Source: Melieria omissa (taxonomy: Eukaryota > Arthropoda > Insecta > Diptera > Ulidiidae). From it: a DNA stretch of 64,000 bases. The notes below the pieces were generated by a model. That model saw only the letters and a list, made by a program, of their open reading frames with translations, had not been told where the DNA came from and did not search any database. The first letter of the stretch is position 1; every line of letters begins with the position of its first letter. Below, piece by piece: positions 44,601 through 58,100 of the stretch. The stretch spans positions 84,867,648-84,931,647 of the forward strand of contig OZ020267.1 of assembly GCA_963971225.1 (NCBI GenBank), given 5' to 3'. A program made the position numbers and the translations under genes.

Positions 44601-47600
44601 CTCCTGCATTATTTGAGATAACGAGAAGATTGACCCCATTTATGAAAGCTCAAAACTCCAGCTAGGTTTTAAGGTTGATATTTTTTCTATAAACCTAGAA
44701 TCATCATGTTTTACAAACATTTTATCGATTTTGCAGTAGGCAGCCATTTAATGTCACCCTTGCGCATCGATCTGTTCATGATTGCCGAATAGTAATCAAA
44801 TTATTGATTTAATTTGATAAAGCTGCAATCTCTAGCTACATTTTAAGGGGTTTTTTATTAACGTAACCCATACCGTTTGGAATCTATAAGCACTTTAGTG
44901 GTGAGTGTGTATTTTGTAATAGGCAGTTTTTCAATGTTATCCCTGCGCATCGATATGCTCATTATTCCTGAAGGAAAATGAAAAGTTAGGGACCAATATA
45001 GAAAGCAGAAGAATCTGGCTAAATTTTAAGGGGTCAATTATTAATATGCACTTATGCATTTGGTGTTGACAAGCATTTTAGTGGTTGCACCCAAGTAGCA
45101 ATTTTTTCAAAGTCACCGTTCCAAATCGATTTGCTTTCGAACCTTGGGGTATAGAAGGATGATTGATACCATTATAGAAAGCATACGAGTCTAGCTAAAT
45201 AATAAGGCATCATATTATTAAAATCCGTTAACGGGTCGAGATTTAACAGCCATAATTTCGATCATGCTGCCGGTGGGATATTTTTTTTATTTACCAAATT
45301 GGTGAAAGGTGGTCACTCTGGCTTAATTTTGACGCCATTTTGATTAAAGTGATTGTGCGTACTTAGGTTCCACAAGCATTTGATTGGTTATATAGATCAG
45401 AGGTGCATTCTTTCAATCAGTCGTTGTTGTGACAGCAACGAAGCAACACGTGTGGGGGCTGCGAGGATTTTCGTTTTGTTGCCTTAAGAAATTGTATGTA
45501 TGAAAAAAAATTAGATGCTTTTGTTGTTGTAGTTTTTGTTTTGGCGATTGGTTGGCCTTTCGGCAATGACAAATGGGAACATTATATTTTTTTCACTTAT
45601 AATTTTAAGGGTCAAGCGAAATGCACAATGTGCTTTCAACTAATTCAATTAATTAAATAATTTGTTTGCATTTTTTTTGGGCAACTTTACATGTATTGGT
45701 TTTTGCTTTTCCATAAGAAGATTTTGGGCACCCCTGATATAGATGTATCATGTGGTCGATATCACTTTTCCACAACGAAATTCTCCTGCATTATTTGAGA
45801 TAACGAGAAGATTGACCCCATTTATGAAAGCTCAAAACTCCAGCTAGGTTTTAAGGTTGATATTTTTTCTATAAACCTAGAATCATCATGTTTTACAAAC
45901 ATTTTATCGATTTTGCAGTAGGCAGCCATTTAATGTCACTCTTGCGCATCGATCTGTTCATGATTGCCGAATAGTAATCAAATTATTGATTTAATTTGAT
46001 AAAGCTGCAATCTCTAGCTACATTTTAAGGGGTTTTTTATTAACGTAATCCATACCGTTTGGAATCTATAAGCACTTTAGTGGTGAGTGTGTATTTTGTA
46101 ATAGGCAGTTTTTCAATGTTATCCTTGCGCATCGATATGCTCATTATTCCTGAAGGATAATGAAAAGTTAGGGACCAATATAGAAAGCATAAGACTCTGG
46201 CTAAATTTTAAGGGGTCAATTATTAATATGCACATATGCATTTGGTGTTGACAAGCATTTTAGTGGTTGCACCCAAGTAGCAATTTTTTCAAAGTCACCG
46301 TTCCAAATCGATTTGCTTTCGAACCTTGTGGTATAGAAGGATGATTGATACCATTATAGAAAGCATACGAGTCTAGCTAAATCATAAGGCATAGGGGAGA
46401 GTGGGGCGAATCGTTACATGGGGCGAATCGTTACAGAGCGATATCTTAAAAATTACGCCACCATATATCAAATGTCGCATAGCTAAATGTTCGTCACCTT
46501 CAGCCGCTCATTTGGTTCGGTGACATTCCAATTCTCAGTAGAAAACTGACGCTTGACAGGGTAAAATGTGTTTTGTGACTTGTAAAATTCATATTTGGAT
46601 GTCTACAATCTTTCAATTTCGAGTGCTAAATAATTTTGTGATCAATCGAAAGTGTATGTTTTTTTTATCTTTATTGTGTTGCCTTTCGCGTAAAAAAAGA
46701 AAATTCGCAAATATTGTTACCGTGTCTTTGCAAAGCCATTCCATAGCAAACATGTCACAGTGGGGCGAATCGTTACATTTCGTATGGGGCGAATCGTGAC
46801 GGTCATTTTTTATGCATTTAAGCGTCTGACGCAATTTTGAAGACTGCGTTATTGCTTGTGTTTGTAGAAAAATCATCTGTGTTGTTCGTCATGATATGTT
46901 TTTTATAATTTTCGTGATTTTTTTTTATTTTTCATTACTTTATTGCAACTTTTCAAAAATCATCTGAGGCAGCACCGAAACGCATAAGCCAGCGTCGAAG
47001 CGCCATCATTGCGATTGATTATGCTGATGTTGAGTCAGATTCTGATTAAAAATCAAATTTTTAATTTTTCATTTTTTCATATATTTTTCCACCATTTTCT
47101 TTTGGCATGTTGGTCAATTTAACCATCAAACATGTATTCGTTTTCTTAATAAAAATGAAGTAAATAATTGAAATATTATTTGTGTATACATATTTTGATT
47201 TCAGCGCCTCAACATTTGAAAAAAGCGAGTGTAACGATTCGCCCCATACTGCGTAACGATTCGCCCCACACTTTTTAATATGCCATTTTTTGGACACTTT
47301 GGGAATATCGACATAACTTATTTCGTATTTGTCCTACACCTAAGTGTTTATAATCAAAAGTTGCGCAAAATAACAGGCTTCAAAACGATATATAACATGG
47401 TCGACAATTTTTTCGCAGATAAAAAATATTGGGCTTACAAAAAAGCGTAACGATTCGCCCCACTCTCCCCTAATATTATTAAAATCCGTTAACGGGTCGA
47501 GATTTAACAGCCATAATTTCGATCATGCTGCCGGTGGGATATTTTTTTTATTTACCAAATTGGTGAAAGGTGGTCACTCTGGCTTAATTTTGACGCCATT

Positions 47601-49129
47601 TTGATAAAAGTGATTGTGCGTACTTAGGTTCCACAAGCATTTGATTGGTTATATAGATCAGAGGTCCATTCTTTCAATCAGTCGTTGTTGTGACAGCAAC
47701 GAAGCAACACGTGTGGGTGCTCCGCGGATTTTTGTTTTGTTGCCTCAAGAAATTGTATGTATGAAAAAAAATTAGATGCTTTTGTTGTTGTAGTTTTTGT
47801 TTTGGCGATTGGTTGGCCTTTCGGCAATGACAAATAGGAACATTATATTTTTTTCACTTATAATTTTAAGGGTCAAGCGAAATGCACAATGTGCTTTCAA
47901 CTAATTCAATTAATTAAATAATTTGTTTGCATTTTTTTTGGGCAACTTTACATGTATTGGTTTTTGCTTTTCCATAAGAAGATTTTGGGCACCCCTGATA
48001 TAGATGTATCATGTGGTCGATATCACTTTTCCCCAACGAAATTCTCCTGCATTATTTGAGATAGCGAGAAGATTGACCCTATTTATGAAAGCTCAAAACT
48101 CCAGCTAGGTTTTAAGGTTTTTATTTTTTCTATAAACCTAGAATCATAATATTTTACAAGCATTTTATCGATTTTGCAGTAGGCAGCCATTTAATGTCAC
48201 TCTTACGCATCGATCTGTTCATGATTGCCGAATAGTAATCAAATTATTGATTTAATTTGATAAAGCTGCAATCTCTAGCTACATTTTAAGGGGTTTTTTA
48301 TTAACGTAGCCCATACGGTTTGGAATCTATAACCACTTTAGTGGTGAGTGTGTATTTTGTAATAGGCAGTTTTTCAATGTTATCCTTGCGCATCGATATG
48401 CTCATTATTCCTGAAGGATAATGAAAAGTTAGGGACCAATATAATTAAATAATTTGTTTGCATTTTTTTTGGGCAACTTTACATGTATTGGTTTTTGCTT
48501 TTCCATAAGAAGATTTTGGGCACCCCTGATATAGATGTATCATGTGGTCGATATCACTTTTCCACAACGAAATTCTCCTGCATTATCTGAGATAGCGAGA
48601 AGATTGACCCCATTTATGAAAGTTTAAAACTCCAGCTAGGCTTTAAGGTTATTATTTTTTCTATAAACCTAGAATCATCATATTTTACAAGCATTTTATC
48701 GATTTTGCAGTAGGCAGCCATTTAATGTCACTCTTGCGCATCGATCTGTTCATGATTGCCTAATAGTAATCAAATTATTGATTTATTTTAATAAAGCTGC
48801 AATCTCTAGCTACATTTTAAGGGGTTTTTTATTAACGTAACCCATACCGTTTGGAATCTATAAGTACTTTACTGGTGAGTGTGTATTTTGTAATAGACAG
48901 TTTTTCAATGTTATCCTTGCGCATCGATATGCTCATTATTCCTGAAGGAAAATGAAAAGTTAGGGACCAATATAGAAAGCATAAGACTGGCTAAATTTTA
49001 AGTGGTCAATTATTAATATGCACTTATGCATTTGGTGTTGACAAGCATTTTAGTGGTTGCACCCAAGTAGCAATTTTTTCAAAGACACCGTTCCAAATCG
49101 ATTTGCTTTCGAACCTTGGGGTATAGAAG
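41664..49129 (+). repeat. Satellite array, second copy of the segmental duplication
   Basis: Monomer starts: 41664, 42838, 43992, 45158 and 46340, offset by 7455-7468 bp from the first copy. The match is very high over most of its length but patchy. For example, the CCTTGCGCATC deletion near 36315 is absent at the equivalent place near 43775, and GATGTATCAT(G/T)TGGTC variants swap, which suggests conversion between monomers after duplication. Similarity to copy 1 fades at about 48.73 kb. Confidence 0.9.
46394..47470. mobile_element. 1077-bp TIR DNA transposon, copy 2
   Basis: It has the same length, inverted repeats and TA duplication (46392-46393 and 47471-47472) as copy 1, offset by 7468 bp. 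It is nearly identical (one visible difference: CATTTGTTATGC at 39336 is CATTTTTTATGC here). The flanking satellite is equally similar, so this copy arose by duplication of the block rather than by a new insertion. Confidence 0.87.
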
Positions 49130-52100
49130 GATGATTGATACCATTATAGAATTCATACGAGTCTAGCTAAATAATAAGGCATAATATTATTAAAATCCGT
49201 TAACGGGTCGAGATTTAAGAGCCATAATTTCGATCATGCTGCCGGTGGGATATTTTTTTTATTTACAAAATTGGTGAAAGGTGGTCACTCTGGCTTAATT
49301 TTGACGCCATTTTGATTAAAGTGATTGTGCGTACTTAGGTTCCACAAGCATTTGATTGATTATGTAGATCAGAGGTGCATTCTTTCAATCAGTCGTTGTT
49401 GTGACAGCAACGAAGCAACACGTGTGGGGGCTGCGCGGATTTTTGTTTTGTTGCCTCAAGAAAATCTATGTATGAAAAAAAATTAGATGCTTTTGTTGTT
49501 GTAGTTTTTGTTTTGGCGATTGGTTGGCCTTTCGGCAATGACAAATGGGAACATTATATTTTTTTCACTTATAATTTTAAGGGTCAAGCGAAATGCACAA
49601 TGTGCTTTCAACTAATTCAACTATTTAAATAATTTGTTTGCATTTTTTTTGGGCAACTTTACATGTATTGGTTTCTGCTTTTCCATAAGAAGATTTTGGG
49701 CACCCCCTGATATAGATGTATCATGTGGTCGATATCACTTTTCCACAACGAAATTCTCCTGCATTATTTGAGATAGCGAGAAGATTGACCCCATTTATGA
49801 AAGCTCAAAACTCCAGCTAGGTCTTAAGCTTATTATTTTTTCTCTAAACCGAGAATCATCATATTTTACAAGCATTTTATCGATTTTGCAGTAGGCAGCC
49901 ATTTAATGTCACTCTTGCGCATCGATCTGTTCATGATTGCCGAATAGTAATCAAATTATTGATTTAATTTGATAAAGCTGCAATCTCTAGCTACATTTTA
50001 AGGGGTTTTTTATTAACGTAACCCATACCGTTTGGAATCGATAAGCACTTTAGTGGTGAGTGTGTATTTTGTAATAGGCAGTTTTTCAATGTTATCCTTG
50101 CGCATCGATATGCTCATTATTCCTGAAGGATAATGAAAAGTTAGGGACCAATATAGAAAGCATAAGACTCTGGCTAAATTTTAAGGGGTCAATTATTAAT
50201 ATGCACTTATGCATTTGGTGTTGACAAGCATCTTAGTGGTTGCACCCATGTAGCAATTTTTTCAAAGTCACCGTTCCAAATCGATTTGCTTTCGAACCTT
50301 GGGGTATAGAAGGATGATTGATACCATTATAGAAAGCATACGAGTCTAGCTAAATAATAAGGCATCATATTATTAAAATCCGTTAACGGGTCGAGATTTA
50401 ACAGCCATAATTTCGATCATGCTGGCGGTGGGATATTTTTTTTATTTACCAAATTGGTGAAAGGTGGTCACTCTGGCTTAATTTTGACGCCATTTTGATT
50501 AAATTGATTGTGCGTACTTAGGTTCCACAAGCATTTGATTGGTTATATAGATCAGAGGTGCATTCTTTCAATCAGTCGTTGTTGTGACAGCAACGAAGCA
50601 ACACGTGTGGGGGCTGCGCGGATTTTTGTTTTGTTGCCTCAAGAAATTCTATGTATGAAAAAAAATTAGATGCTTTTGTTGTTGTAGTTTTTGTTTTGGC
50701 GATTGGTTGGCCTTTCGGCAATGACAAATGGGAACATTATATTTTTTTCACTTATAATTTTAAGGGTCAAGCGAAATGCACAATGTGCTTTCAACTAATT
50801 CAATTAATTAAATAATTTGTTTGCATTTTTTGGGCAACTTTACATGTATTGGTTTTTGCTTTTCCATAAGAAGACTTTGGGCACCCCTGATATAGATGTA
50901 TCATGTGGTCGATATCACTTTTCCACAACGAAATTCTCCTGCATTATTTGAGATAGCGAGAAGATTGACCCCATTTATGAAAGCTCAAAACTCCAGCTAG
51001 GTTTTAAGGTTATTATTTTTTCTGTAAACCTAGAATCATCATATTTTACAAGCATTTTATCGATTTTGCAGTAGGCAGCCATTTAATGTCACTCTTGCGC
51101 ATCGATCTGTTCATGATTGCCTAATAGTAATCAAATTATTGATTTAATTTGATAAAGCTGCAATCTCTAGCTACATTTTAAGGGGTTTTTTATTACCGTA
51201 ACCCATACCGTTTGGAATCTATAAGCACTTTAGTGGTGAGTGTGTATTTTGTAATAGGCAGTTTTTCAATGTTATGATATGCTCATTATTCCTGAAGGAT
51301 AATGAAAAGTTAGGGACCAATATAGAAAGCATAAGACTCTGGCTAAATTTTAAGGGGTCAATTATTAATATGCACTTATGCATTTGGTGTTGACAAGCAT
51401 TTTAGTGGTTGCACCCAAATAGCAATTTTTTCAAAGTCACCGTTCCAAATCGATTTGCTTTCGAACCTTGGGGTATAGAAGGATGATTGATACCATTATA
51501 GAAAGCATACGAGTCTAGCTAAATAATAAGGCATAATATTATTAAAATCCGTTAACGGGTCGAGATTTAACAGCCATAATTTCGATCATGCTGGCGGTGT
51601 GATATTTTTTTTATTTACCAAATTGGGCAAAGGTGGTCACTCTGGCTTAATTTTGACGCCATTTTGATTAAAGTGATTGTGCGTACTTAGGTTCCACAAG
51701 CATTTGATTGGTTATATAGATCAGAGGTGCATTATTTCAATCAGTCGTTGTTGTGACAGCAACGAAGCAACACGTGTGGGGGCTGCGCTGATTTTTTTTT
51801 GTTGCCTCAAGAAATTCTATGTATGAAAAAAAATTAGATGCTTTTGTTGTTGTAGTTTTTGTTTTGGCGATTGGTTGGCCTTTCGGCAATGACAAATGGG
51901 AACATTATATTTTTTTCACTTATAATTTTAAGGGTCAAGCGAAATGCACAATGTGCTTTCAACTAATTCAATTAATTAAATAATTTGTTTGCATTTTTTT
52001 GGGCAACTTTAAATGTATTGGTTTTTGCTTTTCCATAAGATATAGATGTATCATGTGGTCGATATTATATATTGCATTATTTGAGATAGCGAGAAGATTG

Positions 52101-55100
52101 ACCCCATTTATGAAAGCTCAAAACTCCAGCTAGGTTTTAAGTAGCAATTTTTTCAAAGTCACCGTTCCAAATCGATTTGCTTTCGAACCTTGGGGTATAG
52201 AAGGGTGATTGATACCATTATAGAAAGCATACGAGTCTAGCTAAATAATAAGGCATAATATTATTAAAATCCGTTAACGGGTCGAGATTTAACAGCCATA
52301 ATTTCGATCATGCTGGCGGTGGGATATTTTTTTTATTTACCAAATTGGTGAAAGGTGGTCACTCTGGCTTAATTTTGACGCCATTTTGATTAAATTGATT
52401 GTGCGTACTTAGGTTGCACAAGCATTTGATTGGTTATGTAGATCAGAGGTGCATTCTTTCAATCAGTCGTTGTTGTGACAGCAACGAAGCAACACGTGTG
52501 GGGGCTGCGCGGATTTTTGTTTTGTTGCCTCAAGAAATTGTATGTATGAAAAAAAATTAGATGCTTTTGTATTGTAGTTTTTGTGTGTATGCTTTTTTGT
52601 GTTGGCGATTGGTTGGCCTTTCGGCAATGACAAATGGGAACATTATATTTTTTTCACTTATAATTTTAAGGGTCAAGCGAAATGCACAATGTGCTTTCAA
52701 CTAATTCAATTAATTAAATAATTTGTTTGCATTTTTTTTGGGCAACTTTACATGTATTGGTTTTTGCTTTTCCATAAGAAGATTTTGGGCACCCCTGATA
52801 TAGATGTATCATGTGGTCGATATCACTTTTCCACAACGAAATTCTCCTGCATTATCTGAGATAGCGAGAAGATTGACCCCATTTATGAAAGCTCAAAACT
52901 CCAGCTAGGTTTTAAGGTTATTATTTTTTCTATAAACCTAGAATCATCATATTTTACAAGCATTTTATCGATTTTTTAGTAGGCAGCCATTTAATGTCAC
53001 TTTTGCGCATCGATCTGTTCATGATTGCGGAATAGTAATCAAATTAGTGATTTAATTTGATAAAGCTGCAATCTCTAGCTACATTTTAAGGGGTTTTTTA
53101 TTAATGTAGCCCATACCGTTTGGAATCTATAAGCACTTTAGTGGTGAGCGTGTATTTTGTAATAGGCAGTTTTTCAATGTTATCCTTGCGCATCGATATG
53201 CTCATTATTCCTAAAGGATAATGAAAAGTTAGGGACCAATATAGAAAGCATAAGACTCTGGCTAAATTTTAAGGGGTCAATTATTAATATGAACTTATGC
53301 ATTTGGTGTTGACAAGCATTTTAGTGGTTGCACCCAAGTAGCAATTTTTTCAAAGTCACCGTTCCAAATCGATTTGCTTTCGAACCTTGGGGTATAGAAG
53401 GATGATTGATACCATTATAGAAAGCATACGAGTCTAGCTAAATAATATGGCATAATAATATTAAAATCCGTTAACGGGTCGAGATTAAACAGCCATAATT
53501 TCGATCATGCTGCCGGTGGTTATTCCTGAAGGATAATGAAAAGTTAGGGACCAATATAGAAAGCATAAGACTCTGGCTAAATTTTAAAGGGTCAATTATT
53601 AATATGCACTTATGCATTTGGTGTTGACAAGCATTTTAGTGGTTGCACCCAAGTAGCAATTTTTTCAAAGTCACCGTTCCAAATCGATTTGCTTTCGAAC
53701 CTTGGGGTATAGAAGGATGATTGATACCATTATAGAAAGCATACGAGTGTAGCTAAATAATAAGGCATAATAATATTAAAATCCGTTAACGGGTCGAGAT
53801 TTAAAACCTATAATTTCGATCATGCTGCCGGTGGGATATTTTTTTTATTTACCAAATTATTGAAAGGTGGTCACTCTGGCTTAATTTTGACGCCATTTTG
53901 ATTAAAGTGATTGTGCGTACTTAGGTTCCACAAGCATTTGATTGGTTATATAGATCAGAGGTGCATTCTTTCAATCAGTCGTTGTTGTGACAGCAACGAA
54001 GCAACACGTGTGGGGGCTGCGCGGATTTTTGTTTTGTTGCCTCAAGAAATTGTATGTAAGGAACATTATATTTTTTTCACTTATAATTTTAAGGGTCAAG
54101 CGAAATGCACAATGTGCTTTCAATTAATTAAGTAATTTGTTTGCATTTTTTTTGGGCAACTTTACATGTATTGGTTTTTGCTTTTCCATAAGAAGATTTT
54201 AGGCACCCCTGATATAGGTGTATCATGTGGTCGATATCACTTTTCCACAACGAAATTCTCCTGCATTATTTGAGATAACGAGAAGATTGACCCCATTTAT
54301 GAAAGCTCAAAACTCCAGCTAGGTTTTAAGGTTATTATTTTTTCTATAAACCTAGAATCATCATATTTTACAAGCATTTTATCGATTTTGCAGTAGGCAG
54401 CCATTTAATGTCACTCTTGCGCATCGATCTGTTCATGATTGCCGAATAGTAATCAAATTATTGATTTAATTTGATAAAGCTGCAATCTCTAGTTAAATTT
54501 TAAGTGGTTTTTTATTAACGTATCCCATACCGTTTGGAATCTATAAGCACTTTAGTGGTGAGTGTGTATTTTGTAATAGGCAGTTTTTCAATGTTATCCT
54601 TGCGCATCGATATGCTCATTACTCCTGAAGGATAATGAAAAGTTAGGGACCAATATAGAAAGCATAAGACTCTGGCTAAATTTTAAGGGGTCAATTATTA
54701 ATATGCACTTATGCATTTGGTGTTGACAAGCATTTTAGTGGTTGCACCCAAGTAGCAATTTTTTCAAAGTCACCGTTCCAAATCGATTTGCTTTCGAACC
54801 TTGGGGTATAGAAGGATGATTGATACCATTATAGAAAGCATACGAGTCTAGCTAAATCATAAGGCATAATATTATTAAAATCCGTTAACGGGTCGAGATT
54901 TAACAGCCATAATTTCGATCATGCTGCCGGTGGGATATTTTTTGTATTTACCAAATTGGTGAAAGGTGGTCACTCTGGCTTAATTTTGACGCCATTTTGA
55001 TTAAAGTGATTAGGCGTACTTAGGTTCCACAAGCATTTGATTGGTTATATAGATCAGAGGTGCATTCTTTCAATCAGTCGTTGTGACCGCAACGAAGCAA

Positions 55101-58100
55101 CACGTGTGGGGGCTGCGCGGATTTTTGTTTTGTTGCCTCAAGAAATTGTATGTATGAAAAAAAATTAGATGCTTTTGTATTGTAGTTTTTGTGTGTATAC
55201 TTTTTTGTGTTGGCGATTGGTTGGCCTTTCGGCAATGTCAAATGGGAACATTATATTTTTTTCACTTATAATTTTAAGGGTCAAGCGAAATGCACAATGT
55301 GCTTTCAACTAATTCAATTAATTAAATAATTTGTTTGCATTTTTTGGGCAACTTTACATGTATTGGTTTTTGCTTTTCCATAAGAAGACTTTGGGCACCC
55401 CTGATATAGATGTATCATGTGGTCGATATCACTTTTCCACAACGAAATTCTCCTGCATTATTTGAGATAGCGAGAAGATTGACCCCATTTATGAAAGCTC
55501 AAAACTTCAGCTAGGTTTTAAGGTTATTATTTTTTCTATAAACCTAGAATCATCATATTTTACAAGCATTTTATCGATTTTGCAGTAGGCAGCCATTTAA
55601 TGTCACTTTTGCGCATCGATCTGTTCATGATTGCGGTATAGTAATCAAATTATTGATTTAATTTGATAAAGCTGCAATCTCTAGCTACATTTTAAGGGGT
55701 GTTTTATTAACGTAACCCATACCGTTTGGAATCTATAAGCACTTTAGTGGTGAGTGTGTATTTTGTAATAGACAGTTTTTCAATGTTATGATATGCTCAT
55801 TATTCCTGAAGGATAATGAAAAGTTAGGGACCAATATAGAAAGCATAAGACTCTGGCTAAATTTTAAGGGGTCAATTATTAATATGCACTTATGCATTTG
55901 GTGTTGACAAGCATTTTAGTGGTTGCACCCAAGTAGCAATTTTTTCAAAGTCACCGTTCCAAATCGATTTGCTTTCGAACCTTGGGGTATAGAAGGATGA
56001 TTGATACCATTATGGAAAGCATACGAGTCTAGCTAAATAATAAGGCATAATATTATTAAAATCCGTTAACGGGTCGAGATTTAACAGCCATAATTTCGAT
56101 CATGCTGCCGGTGGGATATTTTTTGTATTTACCAAATTGGTGAAAGGTGGTCACTCTGGCTTAATTTTGACGCCATTTTGATTAAAGTGATTAGGCGTAC
56201 TTAGGTTCCACAAGCATTTGATTGATTATATAGATCAGAGGTGCATTCTTTCAATCAGTCGTTGTTGTGATAGCAACGAAGCAACACGTGTGGGGGCTGC
56301 GCGGATTTTTGTTTTGTTGCCTCAAGAAATTGTATGTATGAAAAAAAATTAGATGCTTTTGTGGTTGTAGTTTTTGTTTTGGCGATTGGTTGGCCTTTCG
56401 GCAATGACAAATGGGAACATTATATTTTTTTCACTTATAATTTTAAGGGTCAAGCGAAATGCACAATGTGCTTTCAACTAATCCAACTAATTAAATAATT
56501 TGTTTGCATTTTTTTGGGCAACTTTACATGTATTGGTTTTTGCTTTTCCATAAGAAGATTTCGGGCACCCCTGATATAGATGTATCATGAGGTCAATATC
56601 ACTTTTCCACAACGAAATTCTCCTGCATTATTTGAGATAGCGAGAAGATTGACCCCATTTATGAAAGCTCAAAACTCCAGCTAGGTTTTAAGGTTATTAT
56701 TTTTTCTATAAACCTAGAATCATCATATTTTACAAGCATTTTATCGATTTTGCAGTAGGCAGCCATTTAATGTCACTCTTGCGCATCGATCTGTTCATGA
56801 TTGCCGAATAGTAATCAAATTATTGATTTCATTTGATAAAGCTGCAATCTCTAGCTACATTTTAAGGGGTTTTTTATTAACGTAACCCATACCGTTTGGA
56901 ATCTATAAGCACTTTAGTGGTGAGTGTGTATTTTGTAATAGGCAGTTTTTCAATGTTATCCTTGCGCATCGATATGCTCATTATTCCTGAAGGATAATGA
57001 AAAGTTAGGGACCAATATAGAAAGCATAAGACTCTGGCTAAATTTTAAGGGGTCAATTATTAATATGCACTTATGCATTTGGTGTTGACAAGCATTTTAG
57101 TGGTTGCACCCAAGTAGCAATTTTTTCAAAGTCACCGTTCCAAATTGATTTGCTTTCGAACCTTGGGGTATAGAAGGATGATTGATACCATTATAGAAAG
57201 CATACGAGTGTAGCTAAGGCATAATATTATTAAAATCCGTTAACGGGTCGAGATTTAAGAGCCATAATTTCGATCATGCTGCCGGTGGGATATTTTTTTT
57301 ATTTACCAAATTGGTGAAAGGTGGTCACTCTGGCTTAATTTTGACGCCATTTTGATTAAATTGATTGTGCGTACTTAGGTTCCACAAGCATTTGATTGGT
57401 TATATAGATCAGAGGTGCATTCTTTCAATGAGTCGTTGTTGTGACAGCAACGAAGCAACACGTGTGGGGGCTGCGCCGATTTTTGTTTTGTTGCCTCAAG
57501 AAATTCTATGTATGAAAAAATTACATGCTTTTGTTGTTGTAGTTTTTGTTTTGGCGATTGGTTGGCCTTTCGGCAATGACAAATGGGAACATCATATTTT
57601 TTCACTTATAATTTTAAGGGTCAAGCGAAATGCACAATGTGCTTTCAACTAATTCAATTAATTAAATAATTTGTTTGCATTTTTTGGGCAACTTTACATG
57701 TATTGGTTTTTGCTTTTCCATAAGAAGACTTTGGGCACCCCTGATATAGATGTATCATGTGGTCGATATCACTTTTCCACAACGAAATTCTCCTGCATTA
57801 TTTGAGATAGCGAGAAGATTGACCCCATTTATGAAAGCTCAAAACTCCAGCTAGGTTTTAAGGTTATTATTTTTTCTATAAACCTAGAATCATCATATTT
57901 TACAAGCATTTTATCGATTTTGCAGTAGGCAGCCATTTAATGTCGCTCTTGCGCAGCGATCTGTTCATGATTGCCTAATAGTAATCAAATTATTGATTTA
58001 ATTTGATAAAGCTGCAATCTCTAGCTACATTTTAAGGGGTTTTTTATTAACGTAACCCATACCGTTTGGAATCTATAAGCACTTTAGTGGTGAGTGTGTA

